Position numbers and translations under genes: made by a program. Below are positions 35,002 through 42,206 of a stretch of DNA of 57,897 nucleotides, one piece after another. Position 1 is the stretch's first letter; the number at the start of each line of letters is the position of its first letter. This stretch comes from a virus: IMG/VR virus record IMGVR_UViG_3300027985_001099, positions 1 to 57,897 of that record; one strand, given 5' to 3'. The notes under the pieces were generated by a model, which did not search any database, was not told the origin of the DNA, and saw nothing but the letters and a program-made list of their open reading frames with translations.

Positions 35002-35151
35002 ATGGCGCACGCACACACCGCATATCTTGATCTAAATCAAGATTTAGAGGTTGTGCATGTAAATTTCAGAATGTTTGCCTCACCGCGGCTCTGCGCCCCC
35101 GCGGGTGGCCCGACCAGCTGGAAGGACCCGTGCTACGGGCGTGCTACATAG
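35002..35151 (+). CDS. Very small hypothetical protein
   Basis: 49 aa, ATG at 35002, 6 bp after the previous stop, with AGGCGGAT upstream. It starts MAHAHTAYLDLNQDLEVVHV. Not recognised. The C-terminal part has a less protein-like composition, so it may be decayed. Confidence 0.35.
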   Translation: MAHAHTAYLDLNQDLEVVHVNFRMFASPRLCAPAGGPTSWKDPCYGRAT

Positions 35152-35338
35152 CCAAAATTTTGGCGTGAACCCGGCGCCCCCGCTGCAGCCAGCCAGCGAC
35201 ACCACAAAGCACAGCACAAGCGCATGGCATGGCAACCCATGGCCTAGCAGTGCAGAGCTCAGGCGGCCAGTATACGGGCCCAGGCACTGGCCAGAATATC
35301 GCCCGCAATAACACGGCCGCCAGGCATAGCACGCCCCC

Positions 35339-35450
35339 AGAATTTCAGAATTCCGGCCCCCAGAATTTCAGAATTCCGGCCCCCAGAATTCCGGCCCCCG
35401 GCCCCCGGGCGCAACACGCCCCCCAGAATTCCGGCCCCAGAATTCCAGGC
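35339..35450. repeat. CCCAGAATTTCAGAATTCCGG repeat cluster
   Basis: Two consecutive 21-bp direct repeats beginning at about 35339 and 35360 (core CAGAATTTCAGAATTCCGG) are followed by three shorter copies of CAGAATTCC. The half-sites resemble the AAATTTCAGAATTTTT repeats at 33.2 kb. The surrounding 35152-35449 has no supported gene. Confidence 0.8.
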
Positions 35451-35477
35451 AAAAGAAAACCGGCCCCAGGGGGCCGG
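35450..35477 (-). terminator. Rho-independent terminator for the minus-strand gene at 35501
   Basis: Minus strand: CCGGCCCC / GGGGCCGG stem with a two-base loop, followed by TTTTCTTTT. It lies 24 bp after the stop of the 65-aa gene. Confidence 0.75.
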
Positions 35478-35500
35478 CCTTGTTGTTTATTGAGTGATTG

Positions 35501-35698
35501 CTACGCGGCTAAGTGCGCCCCGAGCAGTTCCGCGATCTGTCTAACGCGGTCATCGACGACGATCAGGCCGGCATACTCTCGGGACTGTTCCTCGAGCAAC
35601 CAGCGCTCGCCGGAGAGATCCCATTCGCGGCCGTTGTCGTCTACGTGACATGTATAGTCACGACGGGCAAGCAGGGCCCTAGTTCTGACGGTGACCAT
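35501..35698 (-). CDS. Small hypothetical protein
   Basis: 65 aa from the ATG at 35698 (GGGAGG six bases upstream). It reads VRTRALLARRDYTCHVDDNG, REWDLSGERWLLEEQSREYA and VVDDRVRQIAELLGAHLAA. It looks like a compact alpha/beta protein with no membrane segment. Not recognised. It shares a short two-gene operon with the 30-aa membrane peptide upstream, between its own promoter and terminator. Confidence 0.65.
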   Translation of the reverse strand: MVTVRTRALLARRDYTCHVDDNGREWDLSGERWLLEEQSREYAGLIVVDDRVRQIAELLGAHLAA

Positions 35699-35711
35699 GA
35701 TACACCTCCCA

Positions 35712-35804
35712 TCACACCGAGAGCAGGAGCAGCAAGGCGGCAAAAGCGGCTATCGCGTTGCCAGTGGCTAGCCAATGGCCGATCTTGTCGTAGTCCCTCA
35801 TCAT
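35712..35804 (-). CDS. 30-aa single-span membrane peptide
   Basis: ATG at 35804 (or 35801) with GTGGGG upstream. The sequence is MMRDYDKIGHWLATGNAIAA followed by FAALLLLLSV: a charged N-terminus and one hydrophobic helix. The size and form are those of small phage membrane peptides. It may modulate the host envelope; the function is unknown. Confidence 0.55.
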   Translation of the reverse strand: MMRDYDKIGHWLATGNAIAAFAALLLLLSV

Positions 35805-35838
35805 GCACCCCACTCAATCCAGCTAAACCCTCACTATA

Positions 35839-35868
35839 AATATAGTGGGTATTTGGGAAAATACACAA
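35839..35868 (-). promoter_or_regulatory. Leftward promoter for the two small genes
   Basis: Minus strand TTGTGT, 18-bp spacer, TATATT. The -10 lies in the palindrome CACTATAAATATAGTG (35832-35847), which could be an operator. Confidence 0.65.
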
Positions 35869-35898
35869 GAAATTAACTGCTTTTGCCCAGCAAGGTGC

Positions 35899-35926
35899 GA
35901 AAAAAAACCGGCCCACAGGGGGCCGG
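35899..35926 (-). terminator. Rho-independent terminator of the twelve-gene leftward block
   Basis: Minus strand CCGGCCC / GGGCCGG stem, five-base loop, then a run of eight T. It lies 20 bp after the stop of the last gene in the block. Confidence 0.88.
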
Positions 35927-35946
35927 CTTGTGTGAGTACGGGGCCG

Positions 35947-36162
35947 CTATAGTAAGCGCGCCTTTTCCAGTTGTGCCAGCACGATCCCGATCACCCATTT
36001 CCTCGTTGCGTTGCCCGCGATCCCGATATGATGGCGACAGCCAGAGACAGTGACCACAAAGCGCCGCTTTTCATCCTTTAAAACCTGATTTTCTGCACGC
36101 AACCGGGCGATCAAGGATTTTGCCCTTTCAAGGTCGGAAAGGGCCCTTTCTAGGTCGGTCAT
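35947..36162 (-). CDS. Coiled-coil small protein, last gene of the leftward block
   Basis: 71 aa from the ATG at 36162 (GGGGGGCGC upstream, ATGA overlap with the previous gene). A coiled coil (LERALSDLERAKSLIARLRA) is followed by a basic domain (CRHHIGIAGNATRKWVIGIV). Not recognised. Confidence 0.65.
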   Translation of the reverse strand: MTDLERALSDLERAKSLIARLRAENQVLKDEKRRFVVTVSGCRHHIGIAGNATRKWVIGIVLAQLEKARLL

Positions 36163-36422
36163 AATGCGCCCCCCGTTTCCTGGTTCCATTCCGGCTGGCT
36201 TTTCCATACGCCCCCCGGCCCCCGGTAGTCCGCGCAGATGAAGCGGGCGCCCGTCCATTGCTGGCCATGACGCGTTGCCCGCATAGCCAGCCAAAAATCG
36301 ATCTCCGCTTGCGCTTGGCTGGCTAGCGGCTGATCACGGCGCACTGTCACCGGATATGTGATTTCCATCCGCTGGCCGTCGTGGTCGGCCGTGAAATTCA
36401 AAATTACTTCGATCCAATTCAT
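36159..36422 (-). CDS. Hypothetical protein of the leftward block
   Basis: 87 aa, ATG at 36422 with GGGGGCGTC upstream. It starts MNWIEVILNFTADHDGQRME with a beta-rich first half and then a helix (ASQAQAEIDFWLAMRATRHG). Not recognised. Translationally coupled to the next gene. Confidence 0.65.
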   Translation of the reverse strand: MNWIEVILNFTADHDGQRMEITYPVTVRRDQPLASQAQAEIDFWLAMRATRHGQQWTGARFICADYRGPGGVWKSQPEWNQETGGAL

Positions 36423-36431
36423 GACGCCCCC

Positions 36432-36875
36432 TTATTTCGCATAACGCTTGCCGGCCATGAAATCCGCAAGCCGAACGGCTTGCGCCCGTGTTTTGCACCG
36501 TGCCCACAGCTCGCCATCATGCGACACGGCCGCGGCATACTCGCCAGCAGGTTGATCGGTTATCGTCCACAAACCGGCATTAAAGCGATCGTGCTGGTAT
36601 AGCGTGCGGCCGTCCGTGGCATCAATACGCACTATGCAAGCCGTGAGCAGGCCGGGCCCCCCTGTGGATCGGTTGCTATGGACTAACAGGGCGATCGGTT
36701 TTATACCCGTCGAGCGGCCGATGTATCCGGTAACGTCGAATTCCTCCGGCCATGCCTTGCCTGTTTCCTGCTCGCCATACCATACCCGCACGCGGGTTTT
36801 ATCGGCATATGCGCGGATCAGGGCGCTTTTAACTGGCTCGCTGGTTCCAGCATCAAAAAAGAAAACATTATCCAT
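36432..36875 (-). CDS. Conserved-type hypothetical protein of the leftward block
   Basis: 147 aa from the ATG at 36875 (GGGGGC six bases upstream; a GTG at 36881 is less likely). The middle, TRVRVWYGEQETGKAWPEEF and DVTGYIGRSTGIKPIALLVH, is of a type I associate with plasmid- and mobile-element-encoded proteins, from familiarity only. No membrane segment and no catalytic motif is recognised. Confidence 0.68.
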   Translation of the reverse strand: MDNVFFFDAGTSEPVKSALIRAYADKTRVRVWYGEQETGKAWPEEFDVTGYIGRSTGIKPIALLVHSNRSTGGPGLLTACIVRIDATDGRTLYQHDRFNAGLWTITDQPAGEYAAAVSHDGELWARCKTRAQAVRLADFMAGKRYAK

Positions 36876-36877
36876 GA

Positions 36878-37267
36878 TCACGCCCCCGGGAATGCGCGGT
36901 TATGCTCGACAATATCGCCGATGGACGACAGCCGAACGGCTTTTGTATCGTAGGAATAAAAAAGACTCGCTGCGTATGTGTCGCCCGCGTTTAGATACAT
37001 GAAACGAGTGCGGCCTTTTTTATCCTTTAGATATTCGATGCCATGAAATTCTAGTTGCCAGTTAAGTGTATTAAAGATCACCCACGGCAGATCACGCGGC
37101 AATCGCGGCTTATGGTACAAAGTCGAGCAAAGGCGATCATACTCGGCCGTTGCCTCGACATTGATCCGGCCGTCGAGCAATCGCCGCGCCATGCGCAATT
37201 GATGCTCGCTATTCTTGCGCAGCTCTCGCAAGGTTTTAAGCGATGGAACCCGGGAAAATGCTTTCAT
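36878..37267 (-). CDS. Hypothetical basic protein of the leftward block
   Basis: 129 aa, ATG at 37267 with GGGGGGCGC upstream. A helical N-terminal half (LKTLRELRKNSEHQLRMARR) is followed by a mixed alpha/beta part with LNWQLEFHGIEYLKDKKGRT. Not recognised. Its stop is 2 bp before the next gene's start. Confidence 0.65.
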   Translation of the reverse strand: MKAFSRVPSLKTLRELRKNSEHQLRMARRLLDGRINVEATAEYDRLCSTLYHKPRLPRDLPWVIFNTLNWQLEFHGIEYLKDKKGRTRFMYLNAGDTYAASLFYSYDTKAVRLSSIGDIVEHNRAFPGA

Positions 37268-37279
37268 TATTGCGCCCCC

Positions 37280-37582
37280 CTAACAAAAATAAGTGCCGAC
37301 GATCACCGATTCGCCATCGCTCGACAGTTTAATGACCACTCCAGAAAACGCAGTGTCGTGCGCATAGCCGTGCCATCCGGCCTCGAATAATTCGCCCCCT
37401 TTCTCCAGCACAAGGAATTGATCGGTATCGTATAGCCGGCCCTTATACCTGAAAAAACCAGCATTAAAAGATCCGTCGTCAACTTGATCCCAAGGGATAT
37501 AATCGAATTCCTTGCGCTCGCTGTCTGACAGTTCAAAAGCATCAAATAACGGCCGTGAGTGATTATTTGTTTTGATTTCCAT
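37280..37582 (-). CDS. Hypothetical protein of the leftward block
   Basis: 100 aa from the ATG at 37582 (GGAGGGCCC upstream, TAATG overlap with the previous stop). It contains AFELSDSERKEFDYIPWDQV and a beta-rich part (FFRYKGRLYDTDQFLVLEKG). The layout (short acidic domain followed by antiparallel strands) recalls small phage or plasmid anti-defence proteins, but I see no specific motif. Confidence 0.62.
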   Translation of the reverse strand: MEIKTNNHSRPLFDAFELSDSERKEFDYIPWDQVDDGSFNAGFFRYKGRLYDTDQFLVLEKGGELFEAGWHGYAHDTAFSGVVIKLSSDGESVIVGTYFC

Positions 37583-38079
37583 TATTGGGCCCTCCAATCG
37601 GCCGGGATATCGTAGCAATGTTCGACGCCCTGATCGTTTTCATCGCCGGGTTCGTCGTCCAGATTGCCGGCGCCCGGAATGCAAGGTGAACAGGCCGGAT
37701 AATATCCGATCACGGGCGATTCCACGACGAACACAATAGTTGCGCCCCCCAGTGACGATACCCGCACGGTAACGCCCATATAAACGAATTCGCCCTCCGG
37801 TTCGTCCACGATGAAATCCGGCAAATCATCCTGCCAGCCAGAACGGCCATGCTCCGCCAGCCATTCATCCCTCAATTCGGGATCTATATCGTCGGGATTA
37901 CCGTCCAGCCGGCGGATCTCCGCGTTTTGATGCTCAGAAAAAAAACGATCATATTCTGCGGCATATGCCAAATCCCACAAATCCGCGGCGATATCGCCAT
38001 CAATAGACGATATGGCAATCACACCGAAGGATATACCGGTTTCGGGATTGTAGTTAACACGCTTAGTTTGCCAGAACAT
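37582..38079 (-). CDS. Acidic hypothetical protein of the leftward block
   Basis: 165 aa, ATG at 38079 with AGGGGGC upstream. It is strongly acidic. The part YYPACSPCIPGAGNLDDEPG has a CxxC that resembles a segment found in conserved plasmid-borne proteins, from familiarity. The acidic charge suits a DNA mimic or a protein inhibitor; that is speculation. Confidence 0.65.
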   Translation of the reverse strand: MFWQTKRVNYNPETGISFGVIAISSIDGDIAADLWDLAYAAEYDRFFSEHQNAEIRRLDGNPDDIDPELRDEWLAEHGRSGWQDDLPDFIVDEPEGEFVYMGVTVRVSSLGGATIVFVVESPVIGYYPACSPCIPGAGNLDDEPGDENDQGVEHCYDIPADWRAQ

Positions 38080-38080
38080 A

Positions 38081-38455
38081 CTATTTGCCCCCTTTCATCA
38101 GCGGGTAAAAAGCTTCGCCTTGATAGTCATAAGATCGGATTTTGCTTTCATCGATCTTATATCCCAGTTTTTCGAGCGCATAAATTGCGGCCTCATGGGC
38201 GCCGGAATAGCCAACCTGCTCCCGACGGGATCCTGATTCTACTATCTTAGCCAGCCTGTCGTGCCGGCCGCCTTGCCCTATGTACAGCTCCGCGATATAA
38301 TGCGCCGTGCCGTTGCCGTACATATCGCGGCCATGATCGTAGCAGTCAACCCGGATAAGCATTTCATCGCCGGCCGCCTTTTCACGCTCGAATATTTCCA
38401 GCGCCTCATAATACGGCAAGCCAGCCTTAATATTTTTTGGGATATAATTAGACAC
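38081..38455 (-). CDS. Hypothetical protein of the leftward block
   Basis: 124 aa, GTG start at 38455 (GAGGGC upstream), overlapping the preceding gene by 8 bp. It contains LPYYEALEIFEREKAAGDEM, a beta stretch (YIAELYIGQGGRHDRLAKIV) and HEAAIYALEKLGYKIDESK. Not recognised. Confidence 0.62.
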   Translation of the reverse strand: MSNYIPKNIKAGLPYYEALEIFEREKAAGDEMLIRVDCYDHGRDMYGNGTAHYIAELYIGQGGRHDRLAKIVESGSRREQVGYSGAHEAAIYALEKLGYKIDESKIRSYDYQGEAFYPLMKGGK

Positions 38456-38663
38456 GGTATTTAGCCCTCAGATTGTTTTTAATGCGCCCGATCGCCCAAT
38501 AAACGCCCGCGAAATCCGCCAGGGCAACGGCCCCCAGAGCAACGGCCCATGGCGTATCGCCGGCGAATGTCAACCATATAGCATAACAGCCGGCGGCCAT
38601 TCCGGCGGCCGTGGTGGCCATCATTAAAGCCTTGTGTAAGGCAATATCGGTGTGATCCATCAT
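38448..38663 (-). CDS. Two-span membrane protein of the leftward block
   Basis: 71 aa, ATG ATG at 38663 with GGGGGC upstream. There are two hydrophobic helices (MATTAAGMAAGCYAIWLTFA and AVALGAVALADFAGVYWAIG) and a basic C-terminus. It is coupled to the preceding gene by an ATGA overlap. Probably an inner-membrane protein; the function is unknown. Confidence 0.65.
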   Translation of the reverse strand: MMDHTDIALHKALMMATTAAGMAAGCYAIWLTFAGDTPWAVALGAVALADFAGVYWAIGRIKNNLRAKYRV

Positions 38664-39532
38664 TCGCCCCCTTTATACTCAATCATCAAGTAATCCGGAA
38701 TTTCGGCGGACACAAAGCACGGCCGGCCATAGAATGACTGTTTCCGGATTTTCCATCCGTCTGAATGACGGCCCCCATCTTTCAAGTAATACCCGCCTCC
38801 CATTGACCATTTTTCCCGGTGTTCGTCCATGGCCGCGACTAAGGGCCCGATCTCCGGATGGCGCGTGGCCGCCTTGCGCATTTCTGGAAACAGATCCCTA
38901 GTGTGCCGGGAAAATCCCAGTAGCACAGTCCGGCTTGTTACGTGTCCATAGTAGTCTGACTGTGAGTCTGATCTATCATGCTCGAAATCCGCCACTATGG
39001 CCGCCTTTGCCCATGGGGGCGCAATCGCTGCCACGGCCGTTTGCTGGCTGATCTCGAGCGCCCGCTTTGCCTGTCTATCGGCCTTTGCCTTTTCCTGCTC
39101 TGCCAGTCGGTATGATGCCTCTTTTGCCTCTTTTGCCGCCACGAATTCAGCCGCGGCCTGTTCCATGGCTGCTAGGCCATCGGTGCCGAAATCAATGGAT
39201 TTGGCATAGTCCGCGATCTCCGGTTTCAGGTAGCGGCCCCCCGTGGCGATCAAGGCCTTGATATGATGCGCAAAGCCTATGCACTGATCCGGAGCTAAAT
39301 CCAGGCGGCATCGATACATGTTCCCATCGGACATCCTGACGGAAACCTCTGTTTTTGCGCAGCCGCGGCTTTGCGCCATGGCCACGTCAAAGGTTCGCCG
39401 CTCGAATTCCTCAAAGTCAAAAACTGATCGCCCCCCGTCGAACAGATCCGGCGATTCGCTGAAATGCACGACGACGGAAACCGGCCGCGGCCGTGGCGGC
39501 TCCGGCCGCCGAAATTGCAATACTGTACCCAT
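38660..39532 (-). CDS. Large hypothetical protein of the leftward block (LPD-like?)
   Basis: 290 aa, ATG at 39532 with GGGGGGCG upstream. The N-terminal 120 residues (VVVHFSESPDLFDGGRSVFD and FEEFERRTFDVAMAQSRGCA) resemble large-polyvalent-protein-associated domains found in mobile elements; this is a weak match. A coiled coil (AAMEQAAAEFVAAKEAKEAS) is in the middle. The C-terminal domain has SMGGGYYLKDGGRHSDGWKI. It is the largest gene in the block. Confidence 0.62.
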   Translation of the reverse strand: MGTVLQFRRPEPPRPRPVSVVVHFSESPDLFDGGRSVFDFEEFERRTFDVAMAQSRGCAKTEVSVRMSDGNMYRCRLDLAPDQCIGFAHHIKALIATGGRYLKPEIADYAKSIDFGTDGLAAMEQAAAEFVAAKEAKEASYRLAEQEKAKADRQAKRALEISQQTAVAAIAPPWAKAAIVADFEHDRSDSQSDYYGHVTSRTVLLGFSRHTRDLFPEMRKAATRHPEIGPLVAAMDEHREKWSMGGGYYLKDGGRHSDGWKIRKQSFYGRPCFVSAEIPDYLMIEYKGGE

Positions 39533-39534
39533 GG

Positions 39535-39708
39535 TTAACGCCCCCCTTGGTTGCTGGCGGCATAGTTCGCCGCGTTAAAAAAACGCTCAATGTAATCCGC
39601 TGGCAATTTAGCGCCGGCTGCGGTAACGGCCGCCAGCCAGCCAGCCACACAACGGCGCCCGGCTGCGTCGAGGCGGCCGGATTTCAGAAAAGACAGTTTT
39701 TTAGCCAT
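39535..39708 (-). CDS. Small basic protein of the leftward block
   Basis: 57 aa from the ATG at 39708 (GGGGGCC upstream). It starts MAKKLSFLKSGRLDAAGRRC with a helical C-terminus (LPADYIERFFNAANYAAS). Not recognised. Confidence 0.55.
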   Translation of the reverse strand: MAKKLSFLKSGRLDAAGRRCVAGWLAAVTAAGAKLPADYIERFFNAANYAASNQGGR

Positions 39709-39880
39709 GGAAACGGCCCCCTTTCGCCAGATGCGCGGCCCTTTCCGCAGACGCCAGCCGGCGGATCCCTTTCTGTGAGCCACGGCGAGCCGGATGTTGC
39801 CCCGCTGTGCTTGTAACGGCGGCCAGCAGGATCAGCAGCACAAGGGCCGCCAGGGCAAAGATCAGCATTACGCTAGACAT
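39701..39880 (-). CDS. Small membrane protein of the leftward block
   Basis: 59 aa from the ATG at 39880 (GGGGGGCGC upstream). A single N-terminal hydrophobic helix (MSSVMLIFALAALVLLILLA) is followed by a basic tail. It overlaps both neighbours by a few bases. Confidence 0.58.
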   Translation of the reverse strand: MSSVMLIFALAALVLLILLAAVTSTAGQHPARRGSQKGIRRLASAERAAHLAKGGRFHG

Positions 39881-40316
39881 GCCGGCGCCCCCCGGATACC
39901 GGATAGACAGTGGCCAGCCGCTGGCCTCCGGCGATCGCGTCTTCAATGCCGGCGATCGCGTCTTCTACAAGGGTTTCCTCCGTCCATGATCTGGATTGAA
40001 CCAGCAGCGCCCGCATATCAGACAGCACAACGGCCGCCGGCCGCTGGCTATGCAAGGCGCGATCGATGCATTCCCCAGTAGCGATTGCCGCCTTTGCGTC
40101 ATGACACAAAGCGCCCTCCGGCCCCGTCCAGCCACGAACCGAATCAGCCGCAAAATTCCGCCACTGGCAACGGCTAACCGGATGCGGCCGATCGTCCATT
40201 GTGCTAGCTAAGAAAGCCGCCAGCATTCCGCAAAACATCAAGCCACCGATCAACGCCAGCGGCCATATATCCATCAGGTGAACCTTAGCCATGCAAACGC
40301 CAGTGACCATATCCAT
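39873..40316 (-). CDS. Membrane-anchored protein, first gene of the leftward block
   Basis: 147 aa, ATG at 40316 with GGGGGCG upstream. There is one hydrophobic helix (IWPLALIGGLMFCGMLAAFL) and then a soluble domain. An 18-bp direct repeat at about 39928-39966 codes the doubled EDAIAG. It is the first gene after the non-coding control region at 40.3-40.9 kb. Confidence 0.6.
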   Translation of the reverse strand: MDMVTGVCMAKVHLMDIWPLALIGGLMFCGMLAAFLASTMDDRPHPVSRCQWRNFAADSVRGWTGPEGALCHDAKAAIATGECIDRALHSQRPAAVVLSDMRALLVQSRSWTEETLVEDAIAGIEDAIAGGQRLATVYPVSGGRRHV

Positions 40317-40475
40317 AACGCCCCCTCGATAACCACTAAAAAAAGCCTACATGTAAAGCGTAGCCAAGGGCCCCACTATATCAAGCAAAACGTCGAAAAA
40401 ACACTAAAAACACGCCCCTTTTTTCACACTTCTATATAGGCGCCTCGAGCTGCAGCCAGGGCAACGGCCAAAAAT

Positions 40476-40536
40476 CAGAAAACATTCCCAGAAAACATTC
40501 TCAGAAAACATTCCCAGAAAACGTTTTCTGAAAACG
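40476..40536. repeat. Operator-like array: 13-bp repeats and a 16-bp palindrome
   Basis: Three tandem 13-bp units CAGAAAACATTCY begin at 40476, 40489 and 40502. They are followed in register by CAGAAAACGTTTTCTG (40515-40530), a perfect palindrome whose half-site equals the repeats. It lies upstream of the leftward block in the 602-bp non-coding region 40317-40918. No convincing gene is seen in that region; TATATA at 40433 is a possible leftward -10 box. Confidence 0.85.
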
Positions 40537-40784
40537 GCGCACGCTTGATGGGCGCACGATTTTCATAACCTGGCCCCCTACCCCCTGGCTTCGGCTCCTG
40601 GCTTCGGCTCCTGGCCACCAGGGCTGGCGCACGCCCGGCTATTTACCTGGGGGCGGCTTGCTTACCTCGCTACTTCGATAGGTTTTCGTAGCGGGAAATC
40701 CAACGGCCGCCGGCAGGCACCGACCCTAGGGCCGCTTACCTCGGAACCCTGCCAGGTTCAAAATTTTTCCGACCAGACTCGGAA

Positions 40785-40798
40785 TTGACCTAGGTCAA
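40785..40798. promoter_or_regulatory. Palindrome TTGACCTAGGTCAA
   Basis: A perfect 14-bp palindrome about 120 bp before the first rightward gene at 40919, with TACAAT at 40840 as a possible -10 box downstream. Probably an operator or activator site for the rightward block. Confidence 0.5.
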
Positions 40799-40918
40799 AT
40801 ACTCAATCGTTACATCGTCAACCCGTCAGATTTCACACTTACAATTGGGCAAAAAATGTTGCATGATTCTACGCAACGTGTAATCTCGAATCGTCAACAC
40901 AGGGAATGGTAGGACATT

Positions 40919-41263
40919 ATGGCTATCCTCGTTACCTCGCAGACCCACCAGGTTTCAGATACAGCAGCCCTCCGGCATCCGGTACCCGAGGCCACAACCG
41001 CAGTCGCCGAACACCCTTCGTACCTGATGGCCAGTCCCGCACTTGGGAGCTTTGTACTCGCCGGCGCGGGCTTCCTACAGTTCGCCGTGGCCTTCGCCTT
41101 GGTGGGCATCACCTTACGCTCCTGGCACCAGCTGGACGGGTCCCGCCAATCGTGGCTACCCCACAACCGTCTTGTGACGACGATTCTGTTAGCGGGTATT
41201 GGTACCCTGCTGCAGGTAGCCGGGCTTCTGGTGTTGGTGTTATCGTCAAAAGGGCTTGGGTAA
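40919..41263 (+). CDS. Two-span membrane protein, first gene of the rightward block
   Basis: 114 aa, ATG with AGGACATT upstream. Two hydrophobic segments (LGSFVLAGAGFLQFAVAFAL and VTTILLAGIGTLLQVAGLLV) are separated by a basic loop (RSWHQLDGSRQSWLPHNR). Not recognised. Probably an inner-membrane protein. Confidence 0.7.
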   Translation: MAILVTSQTHQVSDTAALRHPVPEATTAVAEHPSYLMASPALGSFVLAGAGFLQFAVAFALVGITLRSWHQLDGSRQSWLPHNRLVTTILLAGIGTLLQVAGLLVLVLSSKGLG

Positions 41264-41290
41264 ACATGAACGCGAGACACGGAGGTCGAC

Positions 41291-41734
41291 TTGACATACA
41301 AACCGGACTACTTCGCCAGGGCCCCGAAGTGGGCAACGCTGGCACTAGCCCCCAAGGCGAACGGGGATCGGACTGGAACAGAGCCTATCGTGTACGCCAT
41401 GTGTACTCGGGCCGGCGCCTGGGTCAGCCCAGAAGGCCCGGCGTACAACCCTGCGGATTGGGTGGTGGTGGCTTTTCGGCTCCCATCGATTTTTTCAACG
41501 GATCATGGTCCGAAAAACACCCCGGAGGTTCCTGGCGAATTTCAGGACGAATCGGTCAACGACATCTGGTGCCCGTTGTTGTGGGCCTGCCTGCTGTACT
41601 CGAATATCTGGTTGATTGCGTACGGAGCCCTGACCGGAGAAAAGTTGTTTTACTGGTTAGGCGTGCCACTAGCCGCGGTGTCCGCCTCTGGGTTGGTCAA
41701 ATACTTGATTAGCGTTATCCGCGGCGAGAGATAG
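41291..41734 (+). CDS. Membrane protein
   Basis: 147 aa, TTG start at 41291 with GGAGGTCGAC upstream. A soluble N-terminal half ends around VVAFRLPSIFSTDHG. The C-terminal half has two hydrophobic segments (IWCPLLWACLLYSNIWLIAY and WLGVPLAAVSASGLVKYLIS). It is paired with the membrane gene upstream. Confidence 0.65.
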   Translation: MTYKPDYFARAPKWATLALAPKANGDRTGTEPIVYAMCTRAGAWVSPEGPAYNPADWVVVAFRLPSIFSTDHGPKNTPEVPGEFQDESVNDIWCPLLWACLLYSNIWLIAYGALTGEKLFYWLGVPLAAVSASGLVKYLISVIRGER

Positions 41735-41745
41735 CCAAGCGCAGC

Positions 41746-41790
41746 GATTTTCCCAACGGATTGCCCCTGCGAAAAGGGGCCGGAGGTTCC
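41746..41790 (+). repeat. 45-bp leader element, copy A (hairpin plus ribosome-binding site)
   Basis: 42 of 45 positions are identical to copy B at 42207. It contains CCCCT / AGGGG as a hairpin and then CCGGAGGTTCC. In copy A the start-codon position reads ACG instead of GTG, so it appears to be a decayed or untranslated duplicate. Confidence 0.8.
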
Positions 41791-41803
41791 ACGACACGGA
41801 ACA

Positions 41804-41934
41804 CACAACTGGGATGGCACTCCGCCACACGGCAGCTGAAACCCAAGGGACGACGCCAGCAGGCCACTGGCTAAATGGATTCCCCGAAAAGCTGCAGACG
41901 GGGCGTTGGTTTAAGGAGTGCCATCCCAGTTGTG
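41804..41934 (+). ncRNA. Candidate structured RNA bounded by a 20-bp perfect inverted repeat
   Basis: CACAACTGGGATGGCACTCC (41804-41823) is followed after 91 bases by its exact reverse complement (41915-41934). Inside, GGCAGCT / AGCTGC and AAACC / GGTTT could pair further. A 59-aa frame (ATG 41814 to TAG 41993) also passes through it, but its ATG is inside the stem and 27 bases from the nearest GGAGG. The structure therefore seems the better explanation. It fills most of the 309-bp gap between genes. Confidence 0.45.
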
Positions 41935-42043
41935 GTAATCGGAAAGCGGCTTGCATCCGCGGTCTTGCCCTCGGGGGTTCCGTCAGACCCTAGCGTGCTA
42001 GGTAACGACCGAAGGCACCACAACACCGACCACAGGAGGGAGC

Positions 42044-42181
42044 ATGGCTTTATTTCTTGTGGTGATCGCATGGCTCACAGGGCTGGGAGCCGTGATTGAC
42101 GACACCGGGGCCGGCACGATAGCCGGTCAGCCGACAAAGGGTGCGGGCGCACTCAAGCCGGCGCACGATTCCAGGTCGTGA
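42044..42181 (+). CDS. Very small membrane peptide
   Basis: 45 aa, ATG at 42044 with GGAGGGAGC upstream. It starts with a hydrophobic stretch (MALFLVVIAWLTGLGAVIDD) and ends with a polar tail. The strong ribosome-binding site supports it. Confidence 0.55.
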   Translation: MALFLVVIAWLTGLGAVIDDTGAGTIAGQPTKGAGALKPAHDSRS

Positions 42182-42206
42182 AGTTCCAGCCCTCAGTAAT
42201 CCGAGT

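Noticed and set aside
35027-35040. TTGATCTAAATCAA, a perfect FNR/Anr-type box
   Set aside because: It lies inside a possible small frame and not in front of a recognised promoter. One such match in 58 kb can occur by chance.
40906-41712. A 268-codon plus-strand frame covering two membrane protein genes
   Set aside because: It has no ribosome-binding site and its translation is not protein-like, whereas the two shorter frames have good start sites and membrane-type sequences.
41804-41934. Retron non-coding RNA
   Set aside because: The inverted ends resemble a1/a2 but no reverse transcriptase gene is present anywhere in the genome.
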